Assembly: GCA_000745135.1 (NCBI GenBank)
Contig: JQNH01000001.1
Coordinates: 2,170,001 to 2,234,000 of the forward strand
Direction: 5' to 3'
DNA length: 64,000 nucleotides
Source: Rhizobiales bacterium YIM 77505
GTDB lineage: Bacteria; Pseudomonadota; Alphaproteobacteria; Rhizobiales; Beijerinckiaceae
Shown: positions 36,637 to 46,873 of the stretch, one piece after another
Position numbering within the stretch: the first letter of the stretch is position 1
How the letters are laid out: each line of letters begins with the position of its first letter
Program-made: the position numbers and the translations under genes
Notes under the pieces: generated by a model
What the model was told of the DNA's origin: nothing
Database searches by the model: none
The model's input: the letters and a program-made list of their open reading frames with translations, nothing else

Positions 36637-37686
36637 ATGCGCGTCCTCATCGTCGACGACAACCAAACGAACCTCATTCTCCTGCGCAGGCTGGTGGAGA
36701 AGATCGAGGGATGCAGGCCGCTGGTCTTTTCCGATCCGCTTCAGGCCCTGATGGAGGCCTCGACCTCGGACGTCGACCTTGCGGTGGTCGACTACATGAT
36801 GCCCGGCGTGGATGGCCTGTCCTTCATTCGCCGCTTTCGATCTTTCCCTAACGGCGAGGATGTTCCGATCGTGATGATCACGACGGCCGAGGAGCGCGCC
36901 ATCCTCCACGCCGCGCTCGAGGCGGGGGCGACCGACTTCCTCACCAAGCCGATCGAGACCGTCGAGTTCCTCTCCCGGGTCAAGAACCTGCTCCGGCTCC
37001 GCGAGGCGCAGAACCGGCTGCGCGACCAGGCGCGGGAGCTCGCGGCCAAGGTGAAGACCGCCACCCGAGCGCTCGCGGCCCGCGAAGAGGAGATCATCCT
37101 CCGCCTGTCCCGCGCCGCCGAGCGCCGGGACGACGGCACCGGCACTCACATCGTGCGCATGGCGGCCCTGTGTCGCCTGATCGCGGAGGGGCTCGGGCTC
37201 GACGAGGAAACCGTTCACACCATTTCCCTTGCCGCTCCCATGCATGACGTGGGGAAGATCGGCGTGCCCGACGCCATCCTGCTGAAGCCTGGAGGCCTCG
37301 ATTCGGAAGAGCGGCAGGCGATGGAGAAGCACACGGAGTACGGCTTCGAGATTCTCGACGGCAGCAACTCCGAGCTGATCCGCCTCGCGGCCGAGATGGC
37401 GCTGTCGCACCACGAGCGCTGGGACGGCACCGGATACCCCCGCGGGCTTGCCGGCGAAGACATCCCGCTCAGCGGCCGCATTGCCGCCGTGGCGGATGTC
37501 TGCGACGCCCTCGCCTCGGAGCGGCCCTACAAGCCTGCCTGGCCACTGGAAGCCATCAAGGCCTATCTCATCGAGAGCTGCGGCTCCCAGTTCGATCCGC
37601 GCTGCGTTCAGGCCCTCCTCAAAAGGTGGGACGAGGTGCAGTCCCTTTACGCCAGCGGTCCTCCGCCGCTCACGGCCGCAGCCTGA
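36637..37686 (+). CDS. response regulator with HD-GYP phosphodiesterase domain
   Basis: A 349-residue two-domain protein. The receiver domain (residues 1-120) has acidic VDDNQ, the phospho-acceptor Asp in VVDYMMPGVDG and the Lys in FLTKPIE. A coiled linker leads to an HD-GYP domain with MHDVGKIGVP near 205, SHHERWDGTGYPRGL near 250 and VADVCDALASERPYKPAW near 285, all metal-ligand motifs intact. Such proteins hydrolyse cyclic di-GMP under phospho-control. ATG at 37637-type numbering does not apply: the start used is 36637, with GGAG six bases before; ATG 36625 is an alternative. The hybrid kinase gene begins 26 bp after its stop and is the likely partner. Confidence 0.92.
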   Translation: MRVLIVDDNQTNLILLRRLVEKIEGCRPLVFSDPLQALMEASTSDVDLAVVDYMMPGVDGLSFIRRFRSFPNGEDVPIVMITTAEERAILHAALEAGATDFLTKPIETVEFLSRVKNLLRLREAQNRLRDQARELAAKVKTATRALAAREEEIILRLSRAAERRDDGTGTHIVRMAALCRLIAEGLGLDEETVHTISLAAPMHDVGKIGVPDAILLKPGGLDSEERQAMEKHTEYGFEILDGSNSELIRLAAEMALSHHERWDGTGYPRGLAGEDIPLSGRIAAVADVCDALASERPYKPAWPLEAIKAYLIESCGSQFDPRCVQALLKRWDEVQSLYASGPPPLTAAA

Positions 37687-37712
37687 CGCGGGCTGCAGGA
37701 AGAGGACCGATC

Positions 37713-40700
37713 ATGTCGGGTGAAGGGGCCCGCCGGAGTGGCGCTCCGCCGCAGCAGGATGCTCAGCTCGTTGCCTTGTCGCGGCGCGCCTTGAAGGGGG
37801 GCATCGTCGGCCTCGGTCTTCTCATGCTCGGCGCCGGCTGGGTGTGGGTTTGCGACATCCTCGCCACGAACTATGAGCACGCGGTCAGGCGGACCAAGGA
37901 GAGCGGCCAGAACCTCACGAGCGCTCTCGCCGAGGATATCCGCAACACACTGTTGACGATCGACCACCAGCTTCTGCAGCTCCGGACCGCGCAGCGTCTG
38001 TCCGGGGACAAGTTCCTGCTGCGGCGCTGGTGGCGGGAGCCCGACGCAGAGGGCCTCGTCCGACAGATCGTGCTGGTCGATCGGGACGGTCGGACCTTGC
38101 AGAGCGCGGAAGCCTTCGAGCGCTTGCCGCGCGCACTTGGGGACCTGTCGGTTCTCGAGCGACATCGGACTGCGGCGGACGACTCGCTTCACCTCTCATC
38201 GCCGTTCTTCGACCCGGCGAGCGGCCGCCGCTGGATGCACGTCTCGCGGCGACTTCATGGGGAGGACGGGGGTTTTGCCGGAGTCGCTGCCGCCTTCATT
38301 GAACCCGACGACCTCTCCCGGCTCTTCCTGAAGTTCGACATCGGTCCGAACGGCATCATGGCCGTCACAGGCCAGGACGGGATCGTGCGGGCGCGCCTGC
38401 CCTATGCCGAAAATCGGATCGGCCGCGACATCTCCGACAGCGCCCTGTTCAAGCGCTATCACGCGGCAAGCGCCAGTTGCCTCTTCGGCACCACGCCGGT
38501 CGAGGGCAAGGATCGGCTGCTCTGCTATCGCCATGTCCCTGACCTTCCGCTCGTGGTCAGCGTCGGCTTTTCCCTGGAAGACCTTCTGCAGGACCATCAC
38601 GCGCTGAGGGCGCGCTATCTCGCCGGCATGGGCGGCGCGACCATTGTCGCCCTCCTGATGATGGGACTCTTGCTCGCCCATGAGCGCAAGCTTGGGCGGG
38701 CCAACGCGGCGCTCGCGGCGAGCGAGGCCCGCCACCGCGAGCTCATCGGCAATCTCCGGGAAGTCGTCTACACCGCCGACGCCAAGGGGCGCTGGACCTT
38801 TCTCAGCCCGTCCTGGGAACGTCTCATGGACATGCCGGTGGCGGAGACCCTCCATCGCAGCTACACGGAGATTCTTCATCCCGAGGATCGCTCTCTCGAG
38901 GTGTTCCGGGCGCATGTGCGCCAGCGGCGAGACCACGCCGAAGTCCAGATGCGCGTGGTCCGGCCGGATGGCCAGGAGCGGCGGGTCGAGGTCTCCACCC
39001 ACTTCGCCTACGACGCGGCGGGCCGGTTCACCGGCAGCTGGGGCGTCATCCACGACGTCACGGAACGCCACGCCGCCGCCGCTGCGCTGAAGGCGAGCGA
39101 GGAGAGCATCGCCGAGAAATCCCTGCTTCTCGAGGCGACCCTCAACGGCATCAGCGAAGGGATCGTCATGGTCGGTCCGGAAGGGACGATCAAGGTCATC
39201 AACCGGCGGGGACGCGAGGTCCTCGGATTCCCGCCAGGGATGGACCCCACCGGCAGGTGCATCGCGGAGGTCATCCGCTATCAATGGCAGCAAGGCGAGT
39301 TCGGACCGCCCGTCAACGAGGCCGATTGCGAGCGCGTGATCCGGACGCTCGGGGGCAGCGGCAATCTCAACGACGCACCTCCTGTCTATGTGCGGATTCG
39401 CCCGAACGGCACCGTCCTCCAGGTCCGGACCACGCCCCTCGCCGATGGCGGCTTCACGCGCACCTACACCGACATCACCGACCACTACCGGTCGGAAGAG
39501 GCGCTTGCCCGCGCCAAGGAGGAGGCGGAAGCCGGCAACCGCGCCAAGTCCGCCTTCCTCGCCACCATGAGTCACGAGATCCGCACGCCGCTCAACGGCG
39601 TGATCGGCATGGCGTGCCTTCTCCTCGATACGGGCCTCACCGACGAGCAGCGCCAATGCGCCGAGACGATCCAGCGCTGCGCCGACGCCCTCCTTTCCAT
39701 CATCAACGACGTGCTGGACTTCTCGAAGCTCGAAGCGGGCCTGATGCCGCTCGAGCAGACGGCGTTCGATCCGACGGAGGCCGCGCGGGCCGTGGTGGAG
39801 ATCGCCGACCTGCGGGCGCGGGCCAAGGGCTTGACCATGGTTCTTGCAGCGAGTCCCGACGTGCCGCCTGCCGTCCTCGGCGATGCGGCGAGGCTGCGGC
39901 AGGTTCTCCTCAACCTCGTGGGCAACGCGGTGAAGTTCACCGAGGCCGGCTCAGTCATCGTGTCGCTTGCGCGCCGCGAGGGACCCGAGCCGATGCTGCG
40001 CTTCGAGGTCAAGGACACCGGCATCGGGATTCCCGCACAGGCCCGAGATCGGCTCTTCCGTGAGTTCTGCCAGGTCGAGACCGCCATCACCCGGTGCTAT
40101 GGCGGCACCGGCCTTGGGCTCGCCATTTCGAGGAAGATCGTCGAGGCGATGGGCGGTGCCATCGGCGTCGAAAGCGAGGAGGGCAAGGGGAGCCTGTTCT
40201 GGTTCGAGATCCCGCTCGTTGCCGCGGAACTCGCCCCGGTCCGCGCGCATGGCGCGGTGGATGCGACCGCGCACGGGCTCGGCCGCGCGCTCCGCGTCCT
40301 CGTGGTCGAGGACAACAGCGTGAACCAGCGCGTTGCGACCGGCATGCTCAAGGCCATGGGTCACGCCGCAGAGATCGCCGCGAACGGGATCGAAGCGGTC
40401 GCGCAGGTGAAGGCGCGGGATTTCGACCTCATTCTCATGGATATGCAGATGCCGCACATGGACGGCCTCGAGGCGACCCGCGCCATTCGCGCCCTCCGAC
40501 CGGGCCGCCAGCAGATTCCGATCATCGCCATGACGGCCAATGCTCTCGCCTCTGACCGCGAGGCCTGCCTTGCCGCGGGCATGGACGACTTCGTGACAAA
40601 GCCGGTCGACCGTCGCAAGCTCGCCGAGGCCTCGCGCGAGCGTTTGTCGGGACGACGGCGCCTTCGCCGACACCTCGAGCCAGCGAAGATCGGAGAAGCT

Positions 40701-41077
40701 GGATCGATGAACGGCGCCTCGATGAACTCGCTGGCGAACTCGGGGAGGATGGGGTCGCGGAGCTCATTGCGAGCTTTCTCCAGGATGCGAGCAAGATCAT
40801 GGAGGAGTTCAGGATCGCCCTCGAGCGCGAGGATCTGGAGCGCATGCGGCAGGCCCTGCATACGCTCAAGGGAGCGGCCGCCAATCTGGGCGTCACCGGC
40901 TGCGTCGCGGCTTGCGAGCGCGCCCGAGCGTCCCTGCGGGAACACGGGCTCGTGGAGGCCCCTGCCCTCGCCGCCGCTCTCCTTCGCTCCGTTCAGGAAG
41001 GGGAGCGCCTGCTCCTGCAACGGACCAGCGCTCGAGCGCCCTCCGACCAGCACACGAGCGTCATGCCGCCCGTTTGA
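37713..41077 (+). CDS. hybrid sensor histidine kinase with Hpt domain, one-base frameshift
   Basis: A membrane sensor of about 1,120 residues if restored. TM1 (residues about 28-50), a periplasmic Cache-like sensor ([20 protein letters not shown]), TM2 near 310, two PAS domains, HisKA ([16 protein letters not shown]), HATPase ([29 protein letters not shown]) and a receiver ([29 protein letters not shown]). The Hpt domain ([20 protein letters not shown], then [13 protein letters not shown]) continues only in the -1 frame from about 40650, where one base seems missing after tcggg. Unshifted translation ends at 41081 with nonsense. Either a sequencing error or a real lesion uncoupling the phosphorelay. 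GGAAGAGGA precedes the start. Confidence 0.88.
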
Positions 41078-41103
41078 CTAAGTGGGCCGGGTCGGACGAG
41101 GCT

Positions 41104-42021
41104 TTACCGTCGCTCCCCTGCCCGCTCCGTCGCGCTCAGCAGGACGTCGCTCCCGTGGTCAGTCTGTCCCACACGCGGCTTGCGGGCGGAGGTCAGGACC
41201 ACTCCGGTCGGCAATGCGACCTTGGACCCCTGGAGGTAAGGCCGACACCCCTCGCGAATGGCGGCACGGATGGCGTCCAGCCGCGCGGGGCTCTGCGCTG
41301 CGATGCGCGCTCCAAGCCGGGCCGAGCCTTCCGCAAACGCTTGCAACAGATCGTCAGCGCAATCGAGCCTCCAGACCTGGGGAAGGAAGCGCGTGTCCGC
41401 CCCAGCCGCATCAAAGCCGGCGGCTGCGAGCGCACGACGGCAGGCGCCGGCGCTCGCGAACTGGAACAGCGGCGGACCGGGCGGCAACGGAACCGGATCG
41501 GCATGGGCGTCGATCGCAGCCAGTATGATGGCATAGGCGGCGTTCTCGGGGCCGGGTCTTGCCCAGTCGGTGAAGGCGATCGAACCACCGGGCCGCAGGA
41601 CACGGAAGACCTCCCGAAGGGCACGATGGGGCTCGGCGAAATGCAGGATGCCGAAATTGATGGTCACCGCGTCGAAGCTGTGGTCGGGAAAGGGCAGGTC
41701 CAGGGCATCGCCCTCTTCGAAACACAGCCAAGGGAAGCGCTCGCGGGCGAGCGCCAGCATGGAGGCCGAGAAGTCCACCCCCACCACCTTCGCGCCGCGC
41801 CGGGCAGCCGCTGCCGCCACGAAGCCGGGGCCGCAGGCGAGGTCGGCGAGCGTCACGCCGGCGCGGACGCCCGCAGCGTCAAGCAGCGGCTCGATGGCCT
41901 GCACGACAATGCTCTCGAACCAGGCGCAGTAGCCTGACGCACGGCGCGTCCAGGCCTCATGCTCGAAGGCCGCAAAATCCTGTGGAGCCGATGAGGCCGC
42001 CTCCGCCAACCCTTGCGCCAC
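41104..42021 (-). CDS. class I SAM-dependent methyltransferase
   Basis: A 305-residue Rossmann-fold methyltransferase with motif I TLADLACGPGFVAAAAA near residue 57, VVGVDFSASMLALARERFP, the acidic motif EEGDALDLPFPDHSFD, and FRVLRPGGSIAFTDWA. It resembles the UbiE/COQ5-like Methyltransf_11 group; the substrate is unknown. The start codon appears to be GTG with GAGGGC upstream. It converges with the kinase gene, leaving 26 bp. Confidence 0.85.
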   Translation of the reverse strand: MAQGLAEAASSAPQDFAAFEHEAWTRRASGYCAWFESIVVQAIEPLLDAAGVRAGVTLADLACGPGFVAAAAARRGAKVVGVDFSASMLALARERFPWLCFEEGDALDLPFPDHSFDAVTINFGILHFAEPHRALREVFRVLRPGGSIAFTDWARPGPENAAYAIILAAIDAHADPVPLPPGPPLFQFASAGACRRALAAAGFDAAGADTRFLPQVWRLDCADDLLQAFAEGSARLGARIAAQSPARLDAIRAAIREGCRPYLQGSKVALPTGVVLTSARKPRVGQTDHGSDVLLSATERAGERR

Positions 42022-42108
42022 CGGCGATGCCCTCGCTGACGTGATATCCTGAGGTTAATGCGCCGTTTACCGCACGAGCAAGGAGGTGAGCGCGCTTGCC
42101 CTCAGCTT

Positions 42109-42930
42109 TCAGACCGGATCGCTCGAGAACCACACCTCCCGGAACACCGCAGTGGCACTGTCGTCGGGGTCACGATCCTCGGCCAGCCAAACGGACTGCG
42201 TGCTCCAGAGATCTCCGCTCCCGGCAGTGGCCTGCGCCTGGGCACCCGCACAGGGAATGAAACCGACCGCCATGGAGAGCTTCGTGCGAAATCGACGCCC
42301 GACCCGCTCGATGAGGAGAGTCACACCGCTTCCGACCTTCGGCTGCCAGGGGAAGATCAGGCGCCCGCCGGGCTCGAGCGCCCTGAGCCAGGCGGGGTCA
42401 GGCGCCGTGGCGGCCGCATTCACATAGATGACGTCTGCCCGAGGCAGCGCTTGCCCCGCCCCGCTCGTCGCGTGCACCACCACCTGGGGAAAGCGCGCAA
42501 GATGCCGCCGAGCGAGTTCGGCCAAGCGCTGGTCGATCTCATAGGCATCGACCCGACCCTCGGGGCCCACGAGGGTCGCCAGCACCGCCGTGTAATATCC
42601 GGCCCCGACACCGATGTGGAGCACGGTCTCACGAGGCTTGGGGTCGACCGCCGCGATCCAGGCGGCATGAAGCGACGGCTGCCCGTTGTTGATCCCCTTC
42701 GCCGCGTCGAGCACGACCAGCATGTCGTCATAGAGATCGGCGGGATCGGAGCTGTGCTTCTCGACCAGGCCGCCCGGCGAAAAGATGCGCCAAGGCGGCG
42801 GGGTGAGGAACGCCTCCCGGGGGGTGGCGGCGAAGGCTGCCTCCACGCGTGGGTTGTGGACGCCCGCCGCGCGCATGATCTCGGCCGCGTAGTCGCGGCG
42901 CAGATCGGACAACGAGGGACGGGCGGACAT
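42109..42930 (-). CDS. protein-L-isoaspartate methyltransferase-like protein
   Basis: A 273-residue protein of the PCMT family. Motif I is VLHIGVGAGYYTAVLATLVG near residue 102, after the usual QPSLHAAW segment, with VDAYEIDQRLAELARRHL next. Residues differ from true Pcm around the substrate loop (INNGQPSLH in place of the usual SQP motif), so it may methylate another acceptor. The last 60 residues are an extra C-terminal domain. It lies 83 bp downstream of the carboxyltransferase gene on the same strand. Confidence 0.82.
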   Translation of the reverse strand: MSARPSLSDLRRDYAAEIMRAAGVHNPRVEAAFAATPREAFLTPPPWRIFSPGGLVEKHSSDPADLYDDMLVVLDAAKGINNGQPSLHAAWIAAVDPKPRETVLHIGVGAGYYTAVLATLVGPEGRVDAYEIDQRLAELARRHLARFPQVVVHATSGAGQALPRADVIYVNAAATAPDPAWLRALEPGGRLIFPWQPKVGSGVTLLIERVGRRFRTKLSMAVGFIPCAGAQAQATAGSGDLWSTQSVWLAEDRDPDDSATAVFREVWFSSDPV

Positions 42931-43013
42931 GACGCTGTTCGAGCGTAGCTGCCCAGGATAACGCAACAACCGAGGGTGCGGCTCCCGGGCGGGGAAGCCG
43001 CCCGGGGAGCCTG

Positions 43014-44621
43014 CTACATCCGGAACACCCCGAAGCGCGGCTCGGGGATCGGTGCGTTGAGGGTCGCCGACAAGGCGAGCCCAAGAACCCGCCGCGTTTC
43101 TCCCGGCAGGATGATGCCGTCGTCCCACAGGCGGGCGGTGGCGTAGTAGGGGCTTCCCTCCTCCTCGTACCTGGCGCGGATCGGCGCCTTGAAGGCCTCC
43201 TCCTCTTCTGCGCTCCAGCTTCCCCCCTCGGCCTCGATGTTGTCCCGCCTGACGGTGGCAAGTACGCTCGCAGCCTGCTCGGCGCCCATCACCGAAATCC
43301 GGGAGTTCGGCCAAGTGAAGAGGAAACGGGGGGAATAAGCGCGTCCGCACATGCCGTAATTGCCGGCTCCGAAGGAACCGCCGACGATCACCGTGAGCTT
43401 CGGGACCTGGGCGCAGGCGACCGCGGTCACGAGCTTCGCCCCGTCCTTGGCGATGCCGCGCGCCTCGTACTCGCGCCCGACCATGAAGCCGGTGATGTTC
43501 TGGAGGAAGATGAGCGGGATGCGCCGCTGGCAGCACAGCTCGATGAAATGCGCGCCCTTCTGGGCGCTCTCCGAATAGAGGATGCCGTTATTGCCGAGGA
43601 TGCCGACCGGCACCCCGTAGAGGCGCGCAAAGCCGGTCACCAACGTTGTGCCGTAGAGGCGCTTGAACTCGTCGAACTCCGATCCATCCACGAGGCGGGC
43701 GATGACCTCCCGGATGTCGTACTGCTTCTTGAGATCGGTCGGCACGATGGCGTCGAGCTCTTCGGCCGGGAACTTCGGTTCAGCCGGCTCCTGAAGCGCG
43801 ATGCCGATCTCCTTGCGCACATTGAGAGTTCCGACGATGCGCCTCACGATGGCAAGCGCATGCACGTCGTCGGTGGCGTAGTGGTCGGCGACGCCCGACA
43901 GCCGGGCGTGAACATCGGCGCCGCCGAGGTCCTCCGCCGAGACCACCTCGCCCGTTGCCGCCTTCACGAGCGGCGGCCCGCCGAGGAAGATGGTGCCCTG
44001 CCGGCGCACGATGACGGTCTCGTCCGACATGGCCGGCACATAGGCGCCGCCCGCCGTGCAGGAGCCCATCACGCAGGCGATCTGCGGGACGCCGAGGGAG
44101 GAAAGGGTCGCCTGGTTGAAGAAGATGCGCCCGAAATGATCGCGGTCCGGGAAGACCTCGGTCTGGTGCGGCAGGTTGGCGCCGCCCGAATCGACGAGAT
44201 ACACGCAGGGCAGCCGGTTCTCCCGCGCGACCTCTTGAGCCCGCAGGTGCTTCTTCACCGTCATGGGGTAGTAGGTGCCGCCCTTGATCGTCGAGTCGTT
44301 GCAGACGATCATCACCTCGCGGCCCATGACGCGCCCGACCCCGGCGATGAGGCCGGCGGCGTGGATGTCGTCCTCGTACATGCCGTATGCGGCGAGCGGC
44401 GCGATTTCCAGGAAGGGCGCGCCAGGATCGAGGAGCCGCATCACCCGCTCCCGCGGCAGGAGCTTGCCGCGGGCGAGGTGCCGCTCCCGGGCCCGCTTCG
44501 GCCCACCCTGCGCCGCCGCGGCGCGGCGCTCCAGCAATTCCCGCTTAAGATCCGCCCAGGCGGCGCGGTTGGCGGCCGCCTCCGACGATTTCAAGTCGAT
44601 GCTCGTTTGAAGAACCGGCAC
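43014..44621 (-). CDS. acyl-CoA carboxylase carboxyltransferase beta subunit (MccB-like)
   Basis: A 535-residue biotin-dependent carboxyltransferase closest in pattern to methylcrotonoyl-CoA carboxylase beta (leucine degradation). Visible marks are [88 protein letters not shown] and [19 protein letters not shown]. The likely start is GTG at 44621 ([11 protein letters not shown]). The biotin-carrying alpha subunit, isovaleryl-CoA dehydrogenase and methylglutaconyl-CoA hydratase, usually adjacent, are absent from the window. Confidence 0.9.
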   Translation of the reverse strand: MPVLQTSIDLKSSEAAANRAAWADLKRELLERRAAAAQGGPKRARERHLARGKLLPRERVMRLLDPGAPFLEIAPLAAYGMYEDDIHAAGLIAGVGRVMGREVMIVCNDSTIKGGTYYPMTVKKHLRAQEVARENRLPCVYLVDSGGANLPHQTEVFPDRDHFGRIFFNQATLSSLGVPQIACVMGSCTAGGAYVPAMSDETVIVRRQGTIFLGGPPLVKAATGEVVSAEDLGGADVHARLSGVADHYATDDVHALAIVRRIVGTLNVRKEIGIALQEPAEPKFPAEELDAIVPTDLKKQYDIREVIARLVDGSEFDEFKRLYGTTLVTGFARLYGVPVGILGNNGILYSESAQKGAHFIELCCQRRIPLIFLQNITGFMVGREYEARGIAKDGAKLVTAVACAQVPKLTVIVGGSFGAGNYGMCGRAYSPRFLFTWPNSRISVMGAEQAASVLATVRRDNIEAEGGSWSAEEEEAFKAPIRARYEEEGSPYYATARLWDDGIILPGETRRVLGLALSATLNAPIPEPRFGVFRM

Positions 44622-44698
44622 GGACGCATCCCCGTCTCTTCCGCCGAACGCCAATAAAGCGGGAAGCTCGCCTGGGCAACGCACCGCCGCGGCTAGTG

Positions 44699-44908
44699 TC
44701 AGCGGCGCGCAGCGCGGGTGACCGAAGGCCCGGCCACGACGCCAATGGCCCCGCCAGCCACCGCGCCGATGGGTCCGGCGACCAGCGCGCCGGCTCCGGC
44801 CCCGGCCGCTCCGCCCGCAATCCGCTGCTCGGTGGTCGTGCAGGCCGCAAGCCAGGCGGCGACCAGGCAAAGCGGAATGAGCTTCTTCACGGCGACATCC
44901 TTGTTCAT
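44699..44908 (-). CDS. glycine-zipper lipoprotein
   Basis: A 69-residue protein with a lipoprotein signal ([20 protein letters not shown], lipobox LAAC, Cys near residue 23) and a Gly/Ala zipper ([20 protein letters not shown]) that probably inserts in or lines a membrane. It lies just after lipB on the same strand. Function unknown; it resembles short 17-kDa-antigen-like or osmotically induced lipoproteins only in composition. Confidence 0.72.
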   Translation of the reverse strand: MNKDVAVKKLIPLCLVAAWLAACTTTEQRIAGGAAGAGAGALVAGPIGAVAGGAIGVVAGPSVTRAARR

Positions 44909-44955
44909 GGGGATACCCTTGGCCGATTCGGATCCCTTGCGAGGGCTCAACTCGC

Positions 44956-45663
44956 TCAAGGTCCGCTGCGGGTCAACCCGAACACCTCCTCGAACGCGGC
45001 GCGCATCGCCGCGTCCACCTCCGGCATGGTCACCGGCAGCCCGAGGTCGACGAGGCTCGTCACGCCGTGTTCACGCACCCCGCAGGGCACTATGCCGGAG
45101 AAGTGGGAGAGGTCCGGCTCGACGTTGAGGCTGATCCCGTGGAAGCTGACCCAGCGGCGCACCCGTATGCCGATCGCCGCGATCTTGTCCTCGGCCCCTT
45201 CCCCCTTCTCCGGCCGGCGGACCCAGACGCCGACCCTGTCCTCGCGGCGCTCGCCGCGGATGTTGAAGGCGGCCAGCGTGGCGATGAGCCAAGCCTCCAG
45301 CGCGGCCACATAGCGGCGCAGGTCCGGCGTGCGGCGGGAGAGGTCAAGCATCACATAGGCGACCCTCTGGCCGGGGCCATGATAGGTGAACTGCCCGCCC
45401 CGGCCCGAGCGGAACACGGGGAAGCGGCCCGGCGCGATGAGGTCTTCGTCCCGCGCGGAGGTCCCGGCCGTGTAGAGCGGCGGGTGTTCGAGGAGCCAGA
45501 CCCGCTCCGGCGCGCGCCCTTCGGCGATGGCGGCGACGCGGCCCTCCATCTCGGACACCGCATCTACGTAAGGCACGAGCCCCTCCTCGATCACCCATTC
45601 GACCGGCGGCGCATCGGACCGGGGCAGGAAGGTGGGTCCAAGGCGGTCGCGGCCGTTTACCAA
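44956..45663 (-). CDS. lipB: lipoyl(octanoyl) transferase LipB
   Basis: A 235-residue enzyme that moves octanoate from acyl carrier protein to lipoyl domains. Catalytic residues are present: Lys in [19 protein letters not shown] and Cys in [16 protein letters not shown]; the substrate loop has [15 protein letters not shown] and [20 protein letters not shown]. The true start is probably TTG at 45663 ([17 protein letters not shown]), since in-frame sequence further upstream is not conserved-looking and no ATG lies closer. Divergent from the FliN-like gene. Confidence 0.94.
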   Translation of the reverse strand: MVNGRDRLGPTFLPRSDAPPVEWVIEEGLVPYVDAVSEMEGRVAAIAEGRAPERVWLLEHPPLYTAGTSARDEDLIAPGRFPVFRSGRGGQFTYHGPGQRVAYVMLDLSRRTPDLRRYVAALEAWLIATLAAFNIRGERREDRVGVWVRRPEKGEGAEDKIAAIGIRVRRWVSFHGISLNVEPDLSHFSGIVPCGVREHGVTSLVDLGLPVTMPEVDAAMRAAFEEVFGLTRSGP

Positions 45664-45691
45664 CGCTTCACCATGATCTGGTCCAGTCGGG

Positions 45692-46027
45692 ATGCGCCCC
45701 GAAGAGGCGCTGAGAGGGTTTCGGAACGTGGCGACACTCGACGACATGGGGATCGACCTGACGGTTGTGCTCGGGCGCAGCCGCATGCCCGTCCATATGC
45801 TCCTGCGCATGGGGCGGGGCGCCGTGATCGAGCTCGAGGCGACCGAGACCGATATGGTCGAGATCCTGGCCAATGACTACCCCATTGCCCGCGGCCAGGT
45901 GGTGGTTGCGGGCTCGCGCATCTCGATCGAAGTGACCGAGATCCTGCGGAAGCCGAAAATCGTGCGCACGCCGGGGGTGACGCTCGGCGACGCGGCCGTC
46001 GCCGCACTAGCGGCGACGGAGGTGTGA
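45692..46027 (+). CDS. FliN/SpoA-domain protein (flagellar switch-like)
   Basis: A protein of up to 111 residues containing one SpoA domain ([60 protein letters not shown]), the module of FliN and type III secretion C-ring proteins. Length matches a short FliN. A GTG at 45728 ([11 protein letters not shown]) is an alternative start with GAGAGG upstream. No other flagellar gene is in the window, so it is an orphan here; a motor function is likely but not shown. Confidence 0.82.
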   Translation: MRPEEALRGFRNVATLDDMGIDLTVVLGRSRMPVHMLLRMGRGAVIELEATETDMVEILANDYPIARGQVVVAGSRISIEVTEILRKPKIVRTPGVTLGDAAVAALAATEV

Positions 46028-46055
46028 AACGGGGCATCTCGTCCCATCTTACGGG

Positions 46056-46084
46056 CTTGTGGCGGCCGGACCGATCTGTTAATT
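46056..46084 (+). promoter_or_regulatory. candidate tRNA-Leu promoter
   Basis: CTTGTG (46056-46061), a 17-base spacer and TTAATT (46079-46084), about 40 bp before the mature tRNA 5' end. The match is moderate. Confidence 0.35.
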
Positions 46085-46124
46085 GCTCCGCCGCTTCCGG
46101 GCCTTCGGGCCGGTTCGCCCCCCT

Positions 46125-46209
46125 GCGGTCGTGGCGGAATTGGTAGACGCGCTAGCTTGAGGTGCTAGTTGGGCAACCAGTGGAGGTTCGAGTCCTCTCG
46201 ACCGCACCA
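46125..46209 (+). tRNA. tRNA-Leu (anticodon GAG)
   Basis: An 85-base cloverleaf with acceptor stem GCGGTCG/CGACCGC, D-arm tggcggaattggtagacgc, anticodon stem CTAGC/GCTAG around loop TTGAGGT (anticodon GAG, reads CUC/CUU), a class II variable arm and TPsiC arm ggaggTTCGAGTCctcc. The CCA end is encoded. An IS630 element begins 53 bp downstream, but the tRNA is intact. Confidence 0.97.
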
Positions 46210-46276
46210 TCTCTCCTCGCCGGTTTCGCCCGAGCGGCGCCGATGGAGAGCTTCCCCGCCCTAGAGCACGCTCTGT

Positions 46277-46873
46277 TTAGACGGAAGCATAGCCGGCGTT
46301 TGTCAGGTAGTTGGCGCATTCCGTGGGTGGGAAGAGCTCGAGAAGGTCGCCCAGCTTTCGCCAGGTGGCCTCGACGGTGCGGGCTTCGGCCCTGCGGATC
46401 AGGTGCTTGAGCTTGGCGAAGAGCTGCTCGATCGGGTTCAGGTCGGGGCTGTAGGGGGGCAGGAACAGAAGATGGGCGCCGGCGGCCCGGACGGCGCGTC
46501 GCGCGGCTTGCCCTTTGTGGCTGCCGAGATTGTCGAGGACGACGACGTCACCCGGAGCGAGCGTCGGAACGAGCACCTTCTCGACATAGAGGGTGAACAG
46601 CTCGCCGTTGATCGGGCCGTCGATGATCCAGGGAGCATCGATGCGATCGGCGCGAAGCGCGGCGATGAAGGTGAGCGTCTTCCAGTGGCCGTGCGGCACG
46701 CGGGCCGCAAGGCGCTGGCCGCGCGGTCCCCAGCCTCGCAGGGGCGCCATATTGGTCTTGACCCATGTCTCGTCGATGAAGACGAGCCGCCTTGCATCGA
46801 TGCGGCCCTGATGGGCCTTCCAGCGCGCCCGCCTGCGGGCGATGTCAGGCCGCGTCTGCTCGGCCGGCAGCAC
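46277..46873 (-). CDS. IS630-family transposase, catalytic part (OrfB)
   Basis: The DDE catalytic part, about 190 residues. The catalytic Asp is in VFIDETWVKTNM, the second in VVLDNLGSHKG and the Glu in PYSPDLNPIEQLFAKLKHL. It has no convincing start of its own: it is expected to be made by -1 frameshifting at the A8 run (plus-strand TTTTTTTT near 46876-46883), giving the join SFKKTVLPAEQ. Confidence 0.9.
   Translation of the reverse strand: MLPAEQTRPDIARRRARWKAHQGRIDARRLVFIDETWVKTNMAPLRGWGPRGQRLAARVPHGHWKTLTFIAALRADRIDAPWIIDGPINGELFTLYVEKVLVPTLAPGDVVVLDNLGSHKGQAARRAVRAAGAHLLFLPPYSPDLNPIEQLFAKLKHLIRRAEARTVEATWRKLGDLLELFPPTECANYLTNAGYASV

Noticed and set aside
41082-41103. Unshifted C-terminal end of the hybrid kinase as a real domain
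   Set aside because: The last 120 residues of that frame are Arg/Ser/Pro-rich and the other frame carries a complete Hpt domain.
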